Source of the DNA: a virus
Direction: 5' to 3' (one strand)
DNA: 64,000 bases
IMG/VR virus record: IMGVR_UViG_3300025933_000001
Span: 1 to 64,000 of that record
The position numbers and the translations under genes are program-made. Of this stretch, positions 17,480 to 25,183 are shown one piece after another. Position 1 is the first letter of the stretch, and each line of letters opens with the position of its first letter. The notes beneath the pieces were generated by a model. That model was not told the origin of the DNA. It did no database searches and worked only from the letters and a program-made list of their open reading frames with translations.

Positions 17480-17633
17480 AGATTACCTCGCTGGAGTCGA
17501 ACCAGCTACTATGATCGCCACTCAATCCAATCAGAACTTGTCCGCGTCGTACTTAACAATAGTCGCCAAACAAGTGCACTTATCAGGCGTAGTTTGTCTT
17601 TCCCAGTTCTGCCGCCACCGTGGAAGGTAATCT
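17480..17633 (-). ncRNA. tRNA-like RNA with acceptor and T arm but long interior
   Basis: Minus-strand element with a canonical T arm GCTGG-TTCGACT-CCAGC followed by GAGGTAA, which pairs with TTACCTT at the 5' end; three more pairs extend the helix outside. The interior, about 110 bases, does not form a normal D arm; CAGAAC and GTTCTG could form an anticodon-type stem enclosing about 68 bases. Shares the half-tRNA character of the element at 16434-16556. No CCA end. Confidence 0.45.
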
Positions 17634-17701
17634 CTACAACATATTCGTATTATAAGATCGCTACTTAACTTTGTCAATAGATGATCTTGACGAAGGAAAG
17701 A

Positions 17702-18040
17702 TCAGACTTCACGAATCGTATCAAAATCCAACGCAGGCGTACTATCTGTCTCTTCTGCTGTACTACCCCTACCAATCAACTTACCACCACTGCCGATCTT
17801 ATACTCTGCCACCAAACGTGCCATCTCATCGGCATTAATCTGCTTTACTACACTACTCTGCAACTCTAAGGTCTTCAAAGCGTACTCTGCTTTAGTTTTA
17901 AGCGGAATATCCTCACTCTCAAAAAGCTCATCTAGCACCTTCAGCACCGTAGGATTCATCTTTTCCAACGACTTAAGCATTTTATCTAACTCATGCTTCT
18001 TCTTGATGAACGTAAGCTCTTTAGCTACTAATCCAGTCAT
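17702..18040 (-). CDS. Terminase small subunit candidate
   Basis: 112 residues, first gene of the leftward late region behind a consensus promoter. Helical N-terminus (FIKKKHELDKMLKSLEKM) and acidic/flexible C-terminus. Size and position fit a small terminase subunit that recognises the packaging site, but it is separated from the large subunit by the RNA-rich segment, two tiny genes and a homing-type gene. No clear helix-turn-helix visible, so the call rests on context. Confidence 0.45.
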   Translation of the reverse strand: MTGLVAKELTFIKKKHELDKMLKSLEKMNPTVLKVLDELFESEDIPLKTKAEYALKTLELQSSVVKQINADEMARLVAEYKIGSGGKLIGRGSTAEETDSTPALDFDTIREV

Positions 18041-18060
18041 GTTATTGTCCTTAAAACTGT

Positions 18061-18089
18061 ATTATAATGTCTTTACAGCAATTTGTCAA
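18061..18089 (-). promoter_or_regulatory. Consensus sigma70 promoter, leftward late region
   Basis: Minus strand TTGACA, 17-base spacer, TATAAT. Reads into the terminase small-subunit candidate and the RNA cluster; likely the main start of late transcription. Divergent from the promoter at 18116. Confidence 0.8.
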
Positions 18090-18115
18090 ATTAAGTAGCA
18101 CTCTTACGTAAGAAT

Positions 18116-18144
18116 TTGACAGATAAGTAGCGTTGCTCTATACT
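18116..18144 (+). promoter_or_regulatory. sigma70 promoter, rightward genes
   Basis: TTGACA, 17-base spacer, TATACT, 31 bp before the first rightward start codon. The -35 elements of this and the leftward promoter are only 26 bp apart. Confidence 0.75.
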
Positions 18145-18175
18145 AAGGCAGTGACAAAACAAAAGGAGAAATCTT

Positions 18176-18343
18176 ATGAACGTTTACTTCCGTGAAGACG
18201 GAAAACTTGGTTGCTTCAGCGTACCATTACTGGAGGGAGAAGATCATACTGACGCTATTCTTGCTGCAAAGGAAACATTGGTAGCAAGCGGGGATGGATG
18301 GGAAGATCCTGTGTTAGCTGTTATTGACGGAGGAAAGAAGTGA
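18176..18343 (+). CDS. Small protein, unknown
   Basis: 55 residues (MNVYFREDGKLGCFSVPLLE start) with AAAGGAG upstream; first gene of the rightward operon and coupled to the next gene by a GTGA overlap. No family recognised. Confidence 0.65.
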   Translation: MNVYFREDGKLGCFSVPLLEGEDHTDAILAAKETLVASGDGWEDPVLAVIDGGKK

Positions 18344-18450
18344 ACCTACAAGAATTTGTAGATGAATTTAATAGGTTTGATGTAAACGAATTTCTGGACT
18401 CGCTAGAAATGCTTGATGAAGATGATTATGAAGAAACGGAGGAAGAATGA
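18340..18450 (+). CDS. Very small acidic protein
   Basis: 36 residues from a GTG start, strongly acidic (LDEDDYEETEEE end). Overlaps both neighbours by GTGA/ATGA junctions, which supports it as a translated gene. Function unknown; the acidity could suit DNA mimicry but that is speculation. Confidence 0.5.
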   Translation: MNLQEFVDEFNRFDVNEFLDSLEMLDEDDYEETEEE

Positions 18451-18725
18451 CAGACGAACTTAAGGAAATTGAAGAAACTAACCTGTTTACATTCATGGTT
18501 AAATTTCAGGAACATGTACGGGCAGGATGGGAAGTTGATATAGAACGTCCTCCTTATGAATTAGCTGGCTACTATCATGCAACGCTACGATTTAACCTAC
18601 GTCGTGCACGAGATAATGCTCAAAAGTTGCTTGATGACAAACCTAAAATGACAGATCGTAAAGAAATCATGGCTGTAGCTAGGGCCGCTAGGGGGAAGAA
18701 TAAGGAACAACAAGATGGAAGTTAA
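18447..18725 (+). CDS. Small helical protein, unknown
   Basis: 92 residues, charged, beginning MTDELKEIEETNLFTFMVKF and ending in a basic, Lys/Gln-rich tail. Overlaps the following gene by 11 bp. Unknown function. Confidence 0.65.
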   Translation: MTDELKEIEETNLFTFMVKFQEHVRAGWEVDIERPPYELAGYYHATLRFNLRRARDNAQKLLDDKPKMTDRKEIMAVARAARGKNKEQQDGS

Positions 18726-18930
18726 ATTTGCTAATTGCTACGTACCTGTATGGAAGATCAGAAAAGGCACTTTGGTGTTGGCTGATCTGAGGGATTTCGG
18801 AAACACTCTCTGCTTTATTTCTGGAATATACAATGACCTACCTGGAAAATATTGGTTTAGGGTTGAAAACGGTTTTGGTATTGACACTGAAATTCAATCG
18901 GACACAATCACTTGGCTAGAGCCACATTGA
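18715..18930 (+). CDS. Small protein, unknown
   Basis: 71 residues, beta-rich with KIRKGTLVLADLRDFGNT and WFRVENGFGIDTE segments. Its last codons overlap the promoter of the PhoH gene. Confidence 0.6.
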   Translation: MEVKFANCYVPVWKIRKGTLVLADLRDFGNTLCFISGIYNDLPGKYWFRVENGFGIDTEIQSDTITWLEPH

Positions 18931-18954
18931 CACAAAGAATTTTCCTGCTACACT
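18927..18954 (+). promoter_or_regulatory. sigma70 promoter for PhoH operon
   Basis: TTGACA, 16-base spacer, TACACT. Predicted start of transcription falls at about 18961, the first base of a perfect hairpin. Confidence 0.65.
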
Positions 18955-18960
18955 AATCTT

Positions 18961-18982
18961 GAGCGTTAAATCCCTAACGCTC
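18961..18982 (+). promoter_or_regulatory. 5'-end mRNA hairpin
   Basis: GAGCGTTA-AATCCC-TAACGCTC: eight perfect pairs around a six-base loop, placed at the expected transcript 5' end and 23 bases before the PhoH start. A stem there protects mRNA from 5'-end-dependent decay in gammaproteobacteria. Confidence 0.55.
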
Positions 18983-19004
18983 TTAACAAAGGGAGGTAGA
19001 CATT

Positions 19005-19745
19005 ATGAGCAAATCCCGTAACAAAAAGAAGGAACCCTCTGAAGCTAAGGGGAGAGTAATAAAAGAAAAGTTTAAGGAGGAAAGGAAGCAGGAAGTTGCT
19101 TGTAAACCTGTCTACCCTCTAAACGAACGTCAAGCTGAGTATTTTCAAGCTATACGGGAGAAGGATTTGGTTGTAGCTACAGGATATGCTGGTACGTCTA
19201 AGACCTACATCGCAACCTGTCTTGCTGCTGATGCTTTCAGGGTGGGTGAAATTGATAAGATTGTGCTTGCAAGGCCAGCAATATCAGGCTCACAAAGCCT
19301 TGGCTTCTTCAGTGGTGATGCTAATGAGAAGATGCGTAACTGGCTTACACCGCTTCTTTCTGTGCTCTACCAGAGGATGGGACGAGATGTTGTAGACCTT
19401 GCCATTGCAGAAGGTAACATCGTATTGCAACCCCTCGAAACAGTGAAAGGAAATAGCTACGGTAAGAATACTTGGGTGATTGCAGATGAAATTCAGGACT
19501 GCACTATAGAAGAAATTAAAAGTATTGCAACAAGAAGTGCTGGTTGTAAGATGATTCTGTGTGGCGATGTAAGACAATCTGCTCTACATGAAGACAGTGG
19601 TTTAAGAATCTTCACTGACGTTGTTAAAAATAACCCTATTCTAAAAGAAAGCGTAGCACTAATCGAATTTGACTCGTATGAACATATCGTGCGTAGCAAA
19701 CTTTGCAAAAACCTAATTATTGCCTTTGATCGGGCAGGATACTAA
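19005..19745 (+). CDS. PhoH-like ATPase
   Basis: 246 residues. Walker A GYAGTSKT (60-67), Walker B VIADEIQD (D161, E162) and the GDVRQ segment identify the PhoH P-loop ATPase/helicase-like family, common in phages. Basic N-terminal 30 residues precede the domain. Good ribosome site GGGAGGT. Exact role in phages is unsettled (RNA metabolism is suggested). First gene of a unit with the ClpP-like and methyltransferase genes. Confidence 0.85.
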   Translation: MSKSRNKKKEPSEAKGRVIKEKFKEERKQEVACKPVYPLNERQAEYFQAIREKDLVVATGYAGTSKTYIATCLAADAFRVGEIDKIVLARPAISGSQSLGFFSGDANEKMRNWLTPLLSVLYQRMGRDVVDLAIAEGNIVLQPLETVKGNSYGKNTWVIADEIQDCTIEEIKSIATRSAGCKMILCGDVRQSALHEDSGLRIFTDVVKNNPILKESVALIEFDSYEHIVRSKLCKNLIIAFDRAGY

Positions 19746-19758
19746 CAGGAGAACAAGA

Positions 19759-20424
19759 ATGACAAGAAATAAAACCCGTAACTCAGAAATTCTGGAACTG
19801 CTGAATAAAGTAGAACCATTTGAAGTGATTGCTTCGCCTATCGCTACACACTATATCGCTACAATCAACGATGCTTTTGAAGATAGCAGGCAGTTTGAAG
19901 ACCTTGTACGTGTGCTAGAGAATGCAAGACAAGGTGATTTTGTAGAAATTCGTCTTACAACACCGGGAGGAACACTAGAATCTGTACTCCCCCTTCTTGC
20001 CGCCATGGATGCTACTCATGCACAAGTTGTTGTTCATGCAATTAGTGATGTCTCTAGTGCTGGTACGCTGGTTCTTTTAGCTGCTGATGATGCTTACATT
20101 AATCCGTACATCACAATCATGTTCCACCAACCAAGATTTGGTACAGCAGGGCCAAGCAGTAGCGTAGAAGCTCTAGTAAATCATACAATGAAATCTTCTA
20201 AAGCTCTCTTGCAAGACTATTACAAAGATTTCTTCAGTACGGAAGAGATTGAACAAATGCTTGCTGGTAGGGATTTCTATATGGATAAGGATGAGTTCGA
20301 TGAACGTTATGAATACCGTATCGCTATCAGGGAGGAAAGGGCTAAAGATATGGAGGAAAAGCTTGTAGCGTTAGCTGAAGAACAGAGTAAGTCTGTTAAG
20401 AAAGGTAATAAGAAAGGAAAGTAA
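19759..20424 (+). CDS. ClpP-like serine protease
   Basis: 221 residues from the ATG at 19759, which has GGAGAA upstream. Has the ClpP/crotonase fold landmarks: LTTPGG oxyanion loop (67-71), nucleophile in DVSSAG (Ser100) and MFHQP (His123). A long Lys/Glu-rich C-terminus follows. Could act as a prohead or regulatory protease or combine with host Clp chaperones. A separate S49 protease serves head maturation, so an early or regulatory role is more likely. Overlaps the next gene by one base. Confidence 0.75.
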   Translation: MTRNKTRNSEILELLNKVEPFEVIASPIATHYIATINDAFEDSRQFEDLVRVLENARQGDFVEIRLTTPGGTLESVLPLLAAMDATHAQVVVHAISDVSSAGTLVLLAADDAYINPYITIMFHQPRFGTAGPSSSVEALVNHTMKSSKALLQDYYKDFFSTEEIEQMLAGRDFYMDKDEFDERYEYRIAIREERAKDMEEKLVALAEEQSKSVKKGNKKGK

Positions 20425-21170
20425 TGAGCGATTATAAGGATAGTAACAACTGGCTAATGCTAGGAGATTGCCAGGAAAAGATGAAGGAAATTGAAGACGG
20501 GAGCGTAGATATGATCCTTTGTGACTTACCTTATGGTACTACACAGTGCAAATGGGATGCTGTAATTTCTTTCAATGATTTGTGGACTGAGTATAAGAGA
20601 GTTTGTAAGGCTGGCGGTGCAATTGTATTATTTGGCTCAGAACCATTCAGCTCCACACTGCGGTTAAGTAATTTGAAAATGTTCAAATACGATTGGATTT
20701 GGGAAAAAAATCGTGGGTCAGGTCACTTGAATGCTAAAAAGATGCCCATGAAGTCCCACGAAACAATTTCAGTATTTTATTCCTCTCAGCCTACCTATAA
20801 TCCGCAGGGAGTTGTTAAGGGTGTTTTCAATAACAGTAGACCAGTAAAAGCAAAAGGGAAGTCTACTGAATTGTTTGGAGCCGAAAAAGAGATAGAAACT
20901 TCAACAGTCGGAGGATATCCACTTACGGTACTGCGATTCGGGAAGGATGCATATGGAAAACAAAGCCTCCATCCCACACAAAAACCTGTAGATTTATGTG
21001 AATATCTAATCCGTACCTATACCAATGAACACGAAACCGTTCTTGATAATTGTATGGGTAGTGGTACTACTGGCGTCGCCTGTAACAACCTAAACCGTAA
21101 ATTTATCGGTATCGAACTTGACACTACTTATTACGGAGTAGCTAAGGATCGTATCAGAATTCCGAGATGA
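20424..21170 (+). CDS. DNA N6-adenine/N4-cytosine methyltransferase (beta-type order)
   Basis: 248 residues. Catalytic motif IV appears as DLPYG (34-38) near the N-terminus; the SAM-binding motif I is DNCMGSGTTG (208-217) near the C-terminus, preceded by HPTQKP (183-188). This order (IV, target domain, I) is that of beta-class amino-methyltransferases. No partner restriction enzyme is nearby, so it is an orphan enzyme probably protecting phage DNA or changing expression. Confidence 0.85.
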   Translation: MSDYKDSNNWLMLGDCQEKMKEIEDGSVDMILCDLPYGTTQCKWDAVISFNDLWTEYKRVCKAGGAIVLFGSEPFSSTLRLSNLKMFKYDWIWEKNRGSGHLNAKKMPMKSHETISVFYSSQPTYNPQGVVKGVFNNSRPVKAKGKSTELFGAEKEIETSTVGGYPLTVLRFGKDAYGKQSLHPTQKPVDLCEYLIRTYTNEHETVLDNCMGSGTTGVACNNLNRKFIGIELDTTYYGVAKDRIRIPR

Positions 21171-21218
21171 CTAATATTACTGACTGAGAAAGGTAAGAAG
21201 AGTGGGAAGTGATGGATC

Positions 21219-21383
21219 GTGAAGGCTTCTAGAGGAAAACGTGCAGGGATTAGTAGATGGGTAAAACTATTATGTCTGCGTCGTATGAATAATCGTAGCT
21301 TTGAAAGAAGGACAATACGTAGAGGCTACTCTGGCATCCTAATCCTTAAAGAAGGGAAGAAAATGGACGGAGATGCATCGTAA
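21219..21383 (+). CDS. Small basic protein candidate, GTG start
   Basis: 54 residues, very basic (RRMNNRSFERRTIRRGYSG). Weak ribosome site. Lies between the methyltransferase and a terminator and is the only frame that fills the gap. Confidence 0.35.
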   Translation: MKASRGKRAGISRWVKLLCLRRMNNRSFERRTIRRGYSGILILKEGKKMDGDAS

Positions 21384-21392
21384 GTAGGTAAG

Positions 21393-21426
21393 AGGCTTGT
21401 GGCTGAAAGGCTACGAGCCTTTTTCT
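21393..21426 (+). terminator. Rho-independent terminator
   Basis: Hairpin with AGGCT...AGCCT ends and a GAAA loop, followed by TTTTTC. Ends the PhoH-ClpP-methyltransferase transcript. Confidence 0.8.
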
Positions 21427-21433
21427 TTTGTGC

Positions 21434-21462
21434 TTGCAATACGTAAGTAAGAGTGTTAGGAT
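21434..21462 (+). promoter_or_regulatory. Putative sigma70 promoter
   Basis: TTGCAA, 17-base spacer, TAGGAT, directly after the terminator and 31 bp before the next gene; restarts transcription for the small-gene block. Confidence 0.5.
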
Positions 21463-21492
21463 GAAGGCTCTTATTAATTGAAAGGAAGAATG

Positions 21493-21684
21493 ATGTCTAG
21501 ACCAACTATTGTCCATCTAATTGAATCTGAGCGTGGATGGGGTACTAAAATTGACGATGTAAGAGAGTTCAACACTCTCAAGGAAGCTGAAAACTTTGTC
21601 AGGGAATTTAACAAGCAATACGACTTTGATGTCGTTCCTGAATACTATTACATTGCACAGATTGTGCAGATAGGTGATAAATGA
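21493..21684 (+). CDS. Small protein, unknown
   Basis: 63 residues from the second of two adjacent ATGs (better spaced from AGGAAG). Pattern ESERGWGTKIDDVREF ... EAENFVREFNKQ resembles small alpha-beta phage proteins. Coupled to the next gene by ATGA. Confidence 0.6.
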   Translation: MSRPTIVHLIESERGWGTKIDDVREFNTLKEAENFVREFNKQYDFDVVPEYYYIAQIVQIGDK

Positions 21685-21809
21685 GTTGGAACAACATTAT
21701 CCCTTGGCAAGTGTTGATTATAGAATGTAACTACTATAACGCTTTAGAGTGCTGTGCATTTGCAAATGAGATAGCAGTGCATGAATTTAGAGATGACTAT
21801 TGCTATTAA
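21681..21809 (+). CDS. Very small protein, unknown
   Basis: 42 residues with four cysteines (ECNYYNALECCAFAN). Translationally coupled to the upstream gene. No family recognised. Confidence 0.5.
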   Translation: MSWNNIIPWQVLIIECNYYNALECCAFANEIAVHEFRDDYCY

Positions 21810-21834
21810 GTAAGATTATTAATTAGGAGAAAAT

Positions 21835-22050
21835 ATGGTAAAGCAAGTAACTAAGTATGAAGCAGTTGATGGCAGTTTGTTCGACACACAAGAGGAAGCG
21901 CAGCATTACGAGGAAGGTGTACTGATGAGAAGCACTCTTGCAGATTTTATCTACGATAGTGTCAGTTTAGGAGAGTTCTACCACAGTGATGCATTCTCTT
22001 TAGCGCAAGACTTGCTAAAAGTCTTCAACATTGAAAAGAAAGGAGAGTGA
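21835..22050 (+). CDS. Small protein, unknown
   Basis: 71 residues, begins MVKQVTKYEAVDGSLFDTQE, a pattern common in phage proteins that start with a beta hairpin followed by DG-LFDT-EEA. Preceded by AGGAGA. Unknown function. Confidence 0.65.
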   Translation: MVKQVTKYEAVDGSLFDTQEEAQHYEEGVLMRSTLADFIYDSVSLGEFYHSDAFSLAQDLLKVFNIEKKGE

Positions 22051-22280
22051 AATTGGAAAACGTAACAACAGAAATCACACGTACAGTGTGGGCAACTGAA
22101 GGAGGAATATCTGTCTCCCCAGATCAAGATGGATTAGGTGAGATAAGAATTTTCTCAGCAGATCAATGGTCCAAGTCTAATCTAGTAGATATTGACTTTA
22201 CCATCCCTCCAGAAATGGCTAAAGCCCTCGGGGAAGCCATGATTGCAACAGCTAACGAACTACTTAAGGAGAAGAAATAA
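22047..22280 (+). CDS. Small protein, unknown
   Basis: 77 residues from GTG overlapping the upstream stop. Contains EIRIFSADQWSKSN and a helical C-terminus (ALGEAMIATANELLKEK). Unknown. Confidence 0.6.
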   Translation: MKLENVTTEITRTVWATEGGISVSPDQDGLGEIRIFSADQWSKSNLVDIDFTIPPEMAKALGEAMIATANELLKEKK

Positions 22281-22576
22281 TGACTATGAAATCTAGTGAA
22301 ATTCAAAGCTTAATCAGGGGAGTAGCTGAAAGTATTACATACTACGAGATTGAAGTGAGGATTTCTCGTAACTACATTAAATACGTATATTCCCAGAAAT
22401 TTTACGACAACGATCATCCTCGTGTAGAAGAGTTGAAAATTCTCTACGCTGACAACGCCAAGAAGGAAATTAGCAAACACAAGAAGAAGCTAAAACGCTT
22501 ACGACAGCTACAAGTTTCTCTTAAGAAAGAGCTTAAATACGCCTACCTTGTTGAAAATGTTTTAGATAGGATTTAA
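22280..22576 (+). CDS. Small helical basic protein
   Basis: 98 residues, lysine-rich with a probable coiled coil (KKEISKHKKKLKRLRQLQ). Starts at the base where the upstream gene ends. Unknown. Confidence 0.6.
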   Translation: MTMKSSEIQSLIRGVAESITYYEIEVRISRNYIKYVYSQKFYDNDHPRVEELKILYADNAKKEISKHKKKLKRLRQLQVSLKKELKYAYLVENVLDRI

Positions 22577-22580
22577 CATC

Positions 22581-22772
22581 ATGTTTACAACTGAACAAAA
22601 ATACGAATGGCTTCTTAGTAAGCTAAGGATTACAGATGTTGACTATTGGGAACACGATGCTTTAATTTCTCTTCCTAATAGAATCTGCTTCGTAGCACAA
22701 GACATAAATAAGGTTTTTACAGTAGATCAAGCTGTTGAAATTGCTATGCGTATGGAGGGATTGAATGAATAA
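22581..22772 (+). CDS. Small protein, unknown
   Basis: 63 residues, starts MFTTEQKYEWLLSKLRITDV; DYWEHDAL segment. In the overlapping small-gene series. Unknown. Confidence 0.6.
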   Translation: MFTTEQKYEWLLSKLRITDVDYWEHDALISLPNRICFVAQDINKVFTVDQAVEIAMRMEGLNE

Positions 22773-22968
22773 CGAATATGTCGTCGATGTAGAACTTTAC
22801 AATTTTGAACACGGGATGTCTCCTTTCGCATGGATGAACGTTGCTGTTAACACAAGCTGCAGTGTAACAAGTGCGAAATTTATAGAAACTGTTAATACAA
22901 TAGTCAAAGGAAGCAAAACTATTCAACCTGCAGATAAAGTACGTATTGTGGGAGTGTTTAAGCTGTGA
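22765..22968 (+). CDS. Small protein, unknown
   Basis: 67 residues, beta-rich; overlaps both neighbours (8 bp upstream, ATGA-type downstream). Unknown. Confidence 0.6.
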   Translation: MNNEYVVDVELYNFEHGMSPFAWMNVAVNTSCSVTSAKFIETVNTIVKGSKTIQPADKVRIVGVFKL

Positions 22969-23351
22969 ATACATACCTGCCCAAACACTCTGGCCCTTGT
23001 GCTAAGGCTCATGTCGTAGCAACGCTAGTTACACAAGATGGACAACAATTCGAGAGTACAAACTTCTGCCTCACCCCACAATCTGTTTGCCCTAGAGAAG
23101 AGCAGGGCTACAAATCAGGAGAAGGCTACCATCTCTGTAAAACTATTTGCAACCAAGCTGGACATGCAGAAGAGAACGTAATATTCTTTGCTAGGAAGAA
23201 AGGAGCGAACGTAAGAGGGAGCACTATCGACGTAGAATACTCTTGGATTTGTGAGAATTGTAAGAGAGTGGCTAAGGATTGGGACGTAGAAGTGAAGATT
23301 AAGGAGAAGAATGAATACGTTTTATTGGATTGCTGTAGCAATATTGGCTAA
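22965..23351 (+). CDS. Deaminase-fold-like cysteine/histidine protein
   Basis: 128 residues. Contains HAEENVIFFARKKGANVRG and a late C-x-x-C (CENCK), with LCKTICNQAGHAEEN. The HAE motif followed by a C-x-x-C is the zinc-site pattern of cytidine/deoxycytidylate deaminase-like proteins, though spacing and the PC-type cysteine pair differ, so activity is unsure. GTG start overlapping the upstream gene. Confidence 0.45.
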   Translation: MNTYLPKHSGPCAKAHVVATLVTQDGQQFESTNFCLTPQSVCPREEQGYKSGEGYHLCKTICNQAGHAEENVIFFARKKGANVRGSTIDVEYSWICENCKRVAKDWDVEVKIKEKNEYVLLDCCSNIG

Positions 23352-23505
23352 CTTATTCGTTGGTTGTGGTGTTTGTGCTGCTATAGATGATGACGATAAG
23401 CGCTTGTATAAGTGGTACTGTAAAGGCCCTGTGTTGATTGCATGGTTAGTACCGTTTCTATGGCCTGTAACAGCTTATTTCTGGTTTAGAGGAGAAAGAA
23501 AATGA
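23311..23505 (+). CDS. Small membrane protein
   Basis: 64 residues with two hydrophobic helices (FYWIAVAILANLFVGCGVC and VLIAWLVPFLWPVTAYF) separated by an acidic DDDDK loop. Overlaps the upstream gene by 41 bp and the next by ATGA. Confidence 0.6.
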   Translation: MNTFYWIAVAILANLFVGCGVCAAIDDDDKRLYKWYCKGPVLIAWLVPFLWPVTAYFWFRGERK

Positions 23506-23795
23506 ATTTATATAAAGAAGGGGACATATGCTACGGGGTTAGCATGCCTGCTAGTTTGTACAATTACATGTTCATGGTATGTACGATAGAAGTGTGCTAC
23601 CCTCATTGCAATTTTGAAGATGGAACATCAGGGCCGGGATATAGAGTATTATGGAGAGTACCGGGAGGGAAGATAGACAGAAGTATCATCGGAGAAAGAC
23701 ATCTACGTTTACGTAGGCCACTGGTTGATAAGAGTGATTGGAATACTCTTATTGGTATATGCAAGATTGATTTTAGGAAAGGAATAGCTAAATGA
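23502..23795 (+). CDS. Small protein, unknown
   Basis: 97 residues: MNLYKEGDICYGVSMPASLY start, with SH3/KOW-like beta pattern (VLWRVPGGKIDRSIIGERHL). Unknown function. Confidence 0.6.
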   Translation: MNLYKEGDICYGVSMPASLYNYMFMVCTIEVCYPHCNFEDGTSGPGYRVLWRVPGGKIDRSIIGERHLRLRRPLVDKSDWNTLIGICKIDFRKGIAK

Positions 23796-23989
23796 CAACA
23801 TTCATTATTCTATACTTAATTTGGTGGCTTGGAGGTTTTGTAGCCTCAGTGTACGTCAGTACTAAGGAATCAAGCTTCACATACATGGAGCTTTTTATAG
23901 GCTTGATGGCATGCATGATTGTAGGTTGGTTTCCTGTTTTTGCAATGACATTAGGTGATAAGATTGCTATTGAACGGAGGAATAAATGA
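23792..23989 (+). CDS. Small membrane protein, two TM helices
   Basis: 65 residues; hydrophobic segments FIILYLIWWLGGFVASVYV and ELFIGLMACMIVGWFPVFA. Likely inner-membrane. Overlaps both neighbours by ATGA. Confidence 0.6.
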   Translation: MTTFIILYLIWWLGGFVASVYVSTKESSFTYMELFIGLMACMIVGWFPVFAMTLGDKIAIERRNK

Positions 23990-24216
23990 GAATATCTGTT
24001 ATCGAAGGTGATAGTGGTTTTAATTGTTGGCAAGATTTCTCCAAAGCAGTTGTCACACTTGATGGAGAACCTGTATATAATGTGTTAACAGCCGACGAGA
24101 TGCTTGGCTTTGTCCTTGTACAAGATAGAAACGAATGGGGATTTCTACAATTTGACGAAGACGGAGAAATTCTTACAAAGAAGCTACGAGGACGTGTAGT
24201 TATTACATTCTGTTAA
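23986..24216 (+). CDS. Small protein, unknown
   Basis: 76 residues, beta-rich (VFILVQDRNEWGFLQF-like core), last gene before a 40-bp gap. Unknown. Confidence 0.6.
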   Translation: MRISVIEGDSGFNCWQDFSKAVVTLDGEPVYNVLTADEMLGFVLVQDRNEWGFLQFDEDGEILTKKLRGRVVITFC

Positions 24217-24255
24217 ATATTACATTCTCCTAATTCCCTTAAGAAAGGATGTTAC

Positions 24256-24570
24256 ATGGAATCCTGCTCAGAGAGTGACACATCGCTGGCTAATGTTCTT
24301 GCTTTCATACAACTAATGCAACAGAGGGACAAATACACATCTTCTATAAAGAATATATCAGGGATTGTAGCCTCTATCGAAGTGGATGGGAAAGATTGTC
24401 ACCTATCACTTGATGATTTAGTTGATGTTGCATCCAAAGCAGCATATCTTGGAAGAGTTATGAAACAAACAACTATTGACATTGATCTTTTGACGGAGAA
24501 CAATCGTCTAAGAGAAAGACTAATGAAGCTTAGGAACGCTTTCATAGAGGAATTGTCCAACGATCTTTAA
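24256..24570 (+). CDS. Small protein, unknown
   Basis: 104 residues; helical, ending in NRLRERLMKLRNAFIEEL. Ribosome site AAAGGATG. Unknown. Confidence 0.55.
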   Translation: MESCSESDTSLANVLAFIQLMQQRDKYTSSIKNISGIVASIEVDGKDCHLSLDDLVDVASKAAYLGRVMKQTTIDIDLLTENNRLRERLMKLRNAFIEELSNDL

Positions 24571-24588
24571 CCACCTGAAGAGGCAGTC

Positions 24589-24831
24589 ATGGATACACCT
24601 GAAGACTTTGGCACACAACACAAACAACATCCTATAGCGGATAGTGTTGGAGTGATAACAATCTACGGAATCCCTATGGGATTTACAATAATCCCAGTAG
24701 ACTGCCCTCCTGAAGTAGAAAGAGTGATAGAACAAGCTATCAAAGAAGGAAAGACACCAAAGCAAATATGGAGGCTTGCTATCAAACATGCTCCAAGCCT
24801 TGGTACTGTAATTTATAAACCTAAGACTTAA
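24589..24831 (+). CDS. Small protein, unknown
   Basis: 80 residues; contains a YGIPMGFTIIPVDCPPEVER segment. 18 bp after the previous gene. Unknown. Confidence 0.55.
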   Translation: MDTPEDFGTQHKQHPIADSVGVITIYGIPMGFTIIPVDCPPEVERVIEQAIKEGKTPKQIWRLAIKHAPSLGTVIYKPKT

Positions 24832-24886
24832 AATACAAACAATAAATATGAGTAAACGTAACAACAGACAGACAAAGGAATTGAAT

Positions 24887-25162
24887 ATGACCTCTACCAC
24901 AGACGCAAGTAATATCAATGTCGATGAAAATAAGCAATCCCTCCCTCCTGTAACACAATGGGCTGAAGACATGGGTTTTAGCAAAGGAATAAGAGCAGCT
25001 TACTCTGTGTATGTGCATGAGCAGCCAGATACCCCTGTGTTTACAAGTAGCCATAAGTACAAAGCTTCCGTGAAAGATAGTACAGGGAAGGTTTTATGTG
25101 ATTGTTATACTGTACAGGATGCTGTAATCATTGCAGAGGCTTTGGAGAAGGCTAAAGCTTAA
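24887..25162 (+). CDS. Small protein, unknown
   Basis: 91 residues from the ATG at 24887, which has AAAGGAATT upstream; the in-frame ATG at 24848 lacks a ribosome site. Acidic start, then KYKASVKDSTGKVLCDCYT. Last gene before a terminator. Confidence 0.55.
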   Translation: MTSTTDASNINVDENKQSLPPVTQWAEDMGFSKGIRAAYSVYVHEQPDTPVFTSSHKYKASVKDSTGKVLCDCYTVQDAVIIAEALEKAKA

Positions 25163-25183
25163 TAATCAGGAAAGAACTTAAAT

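Noticed and set aside
17480-17633. tmRNA
   Set aside because: Acceptor and T arm fit, but it is far too short and lacks a tag frame and pseudoknots.
20424-21170. Restriction-modification system
   Set aside because: No restriction enzyme gene adjacent; treated as an orphan methyltransferase.
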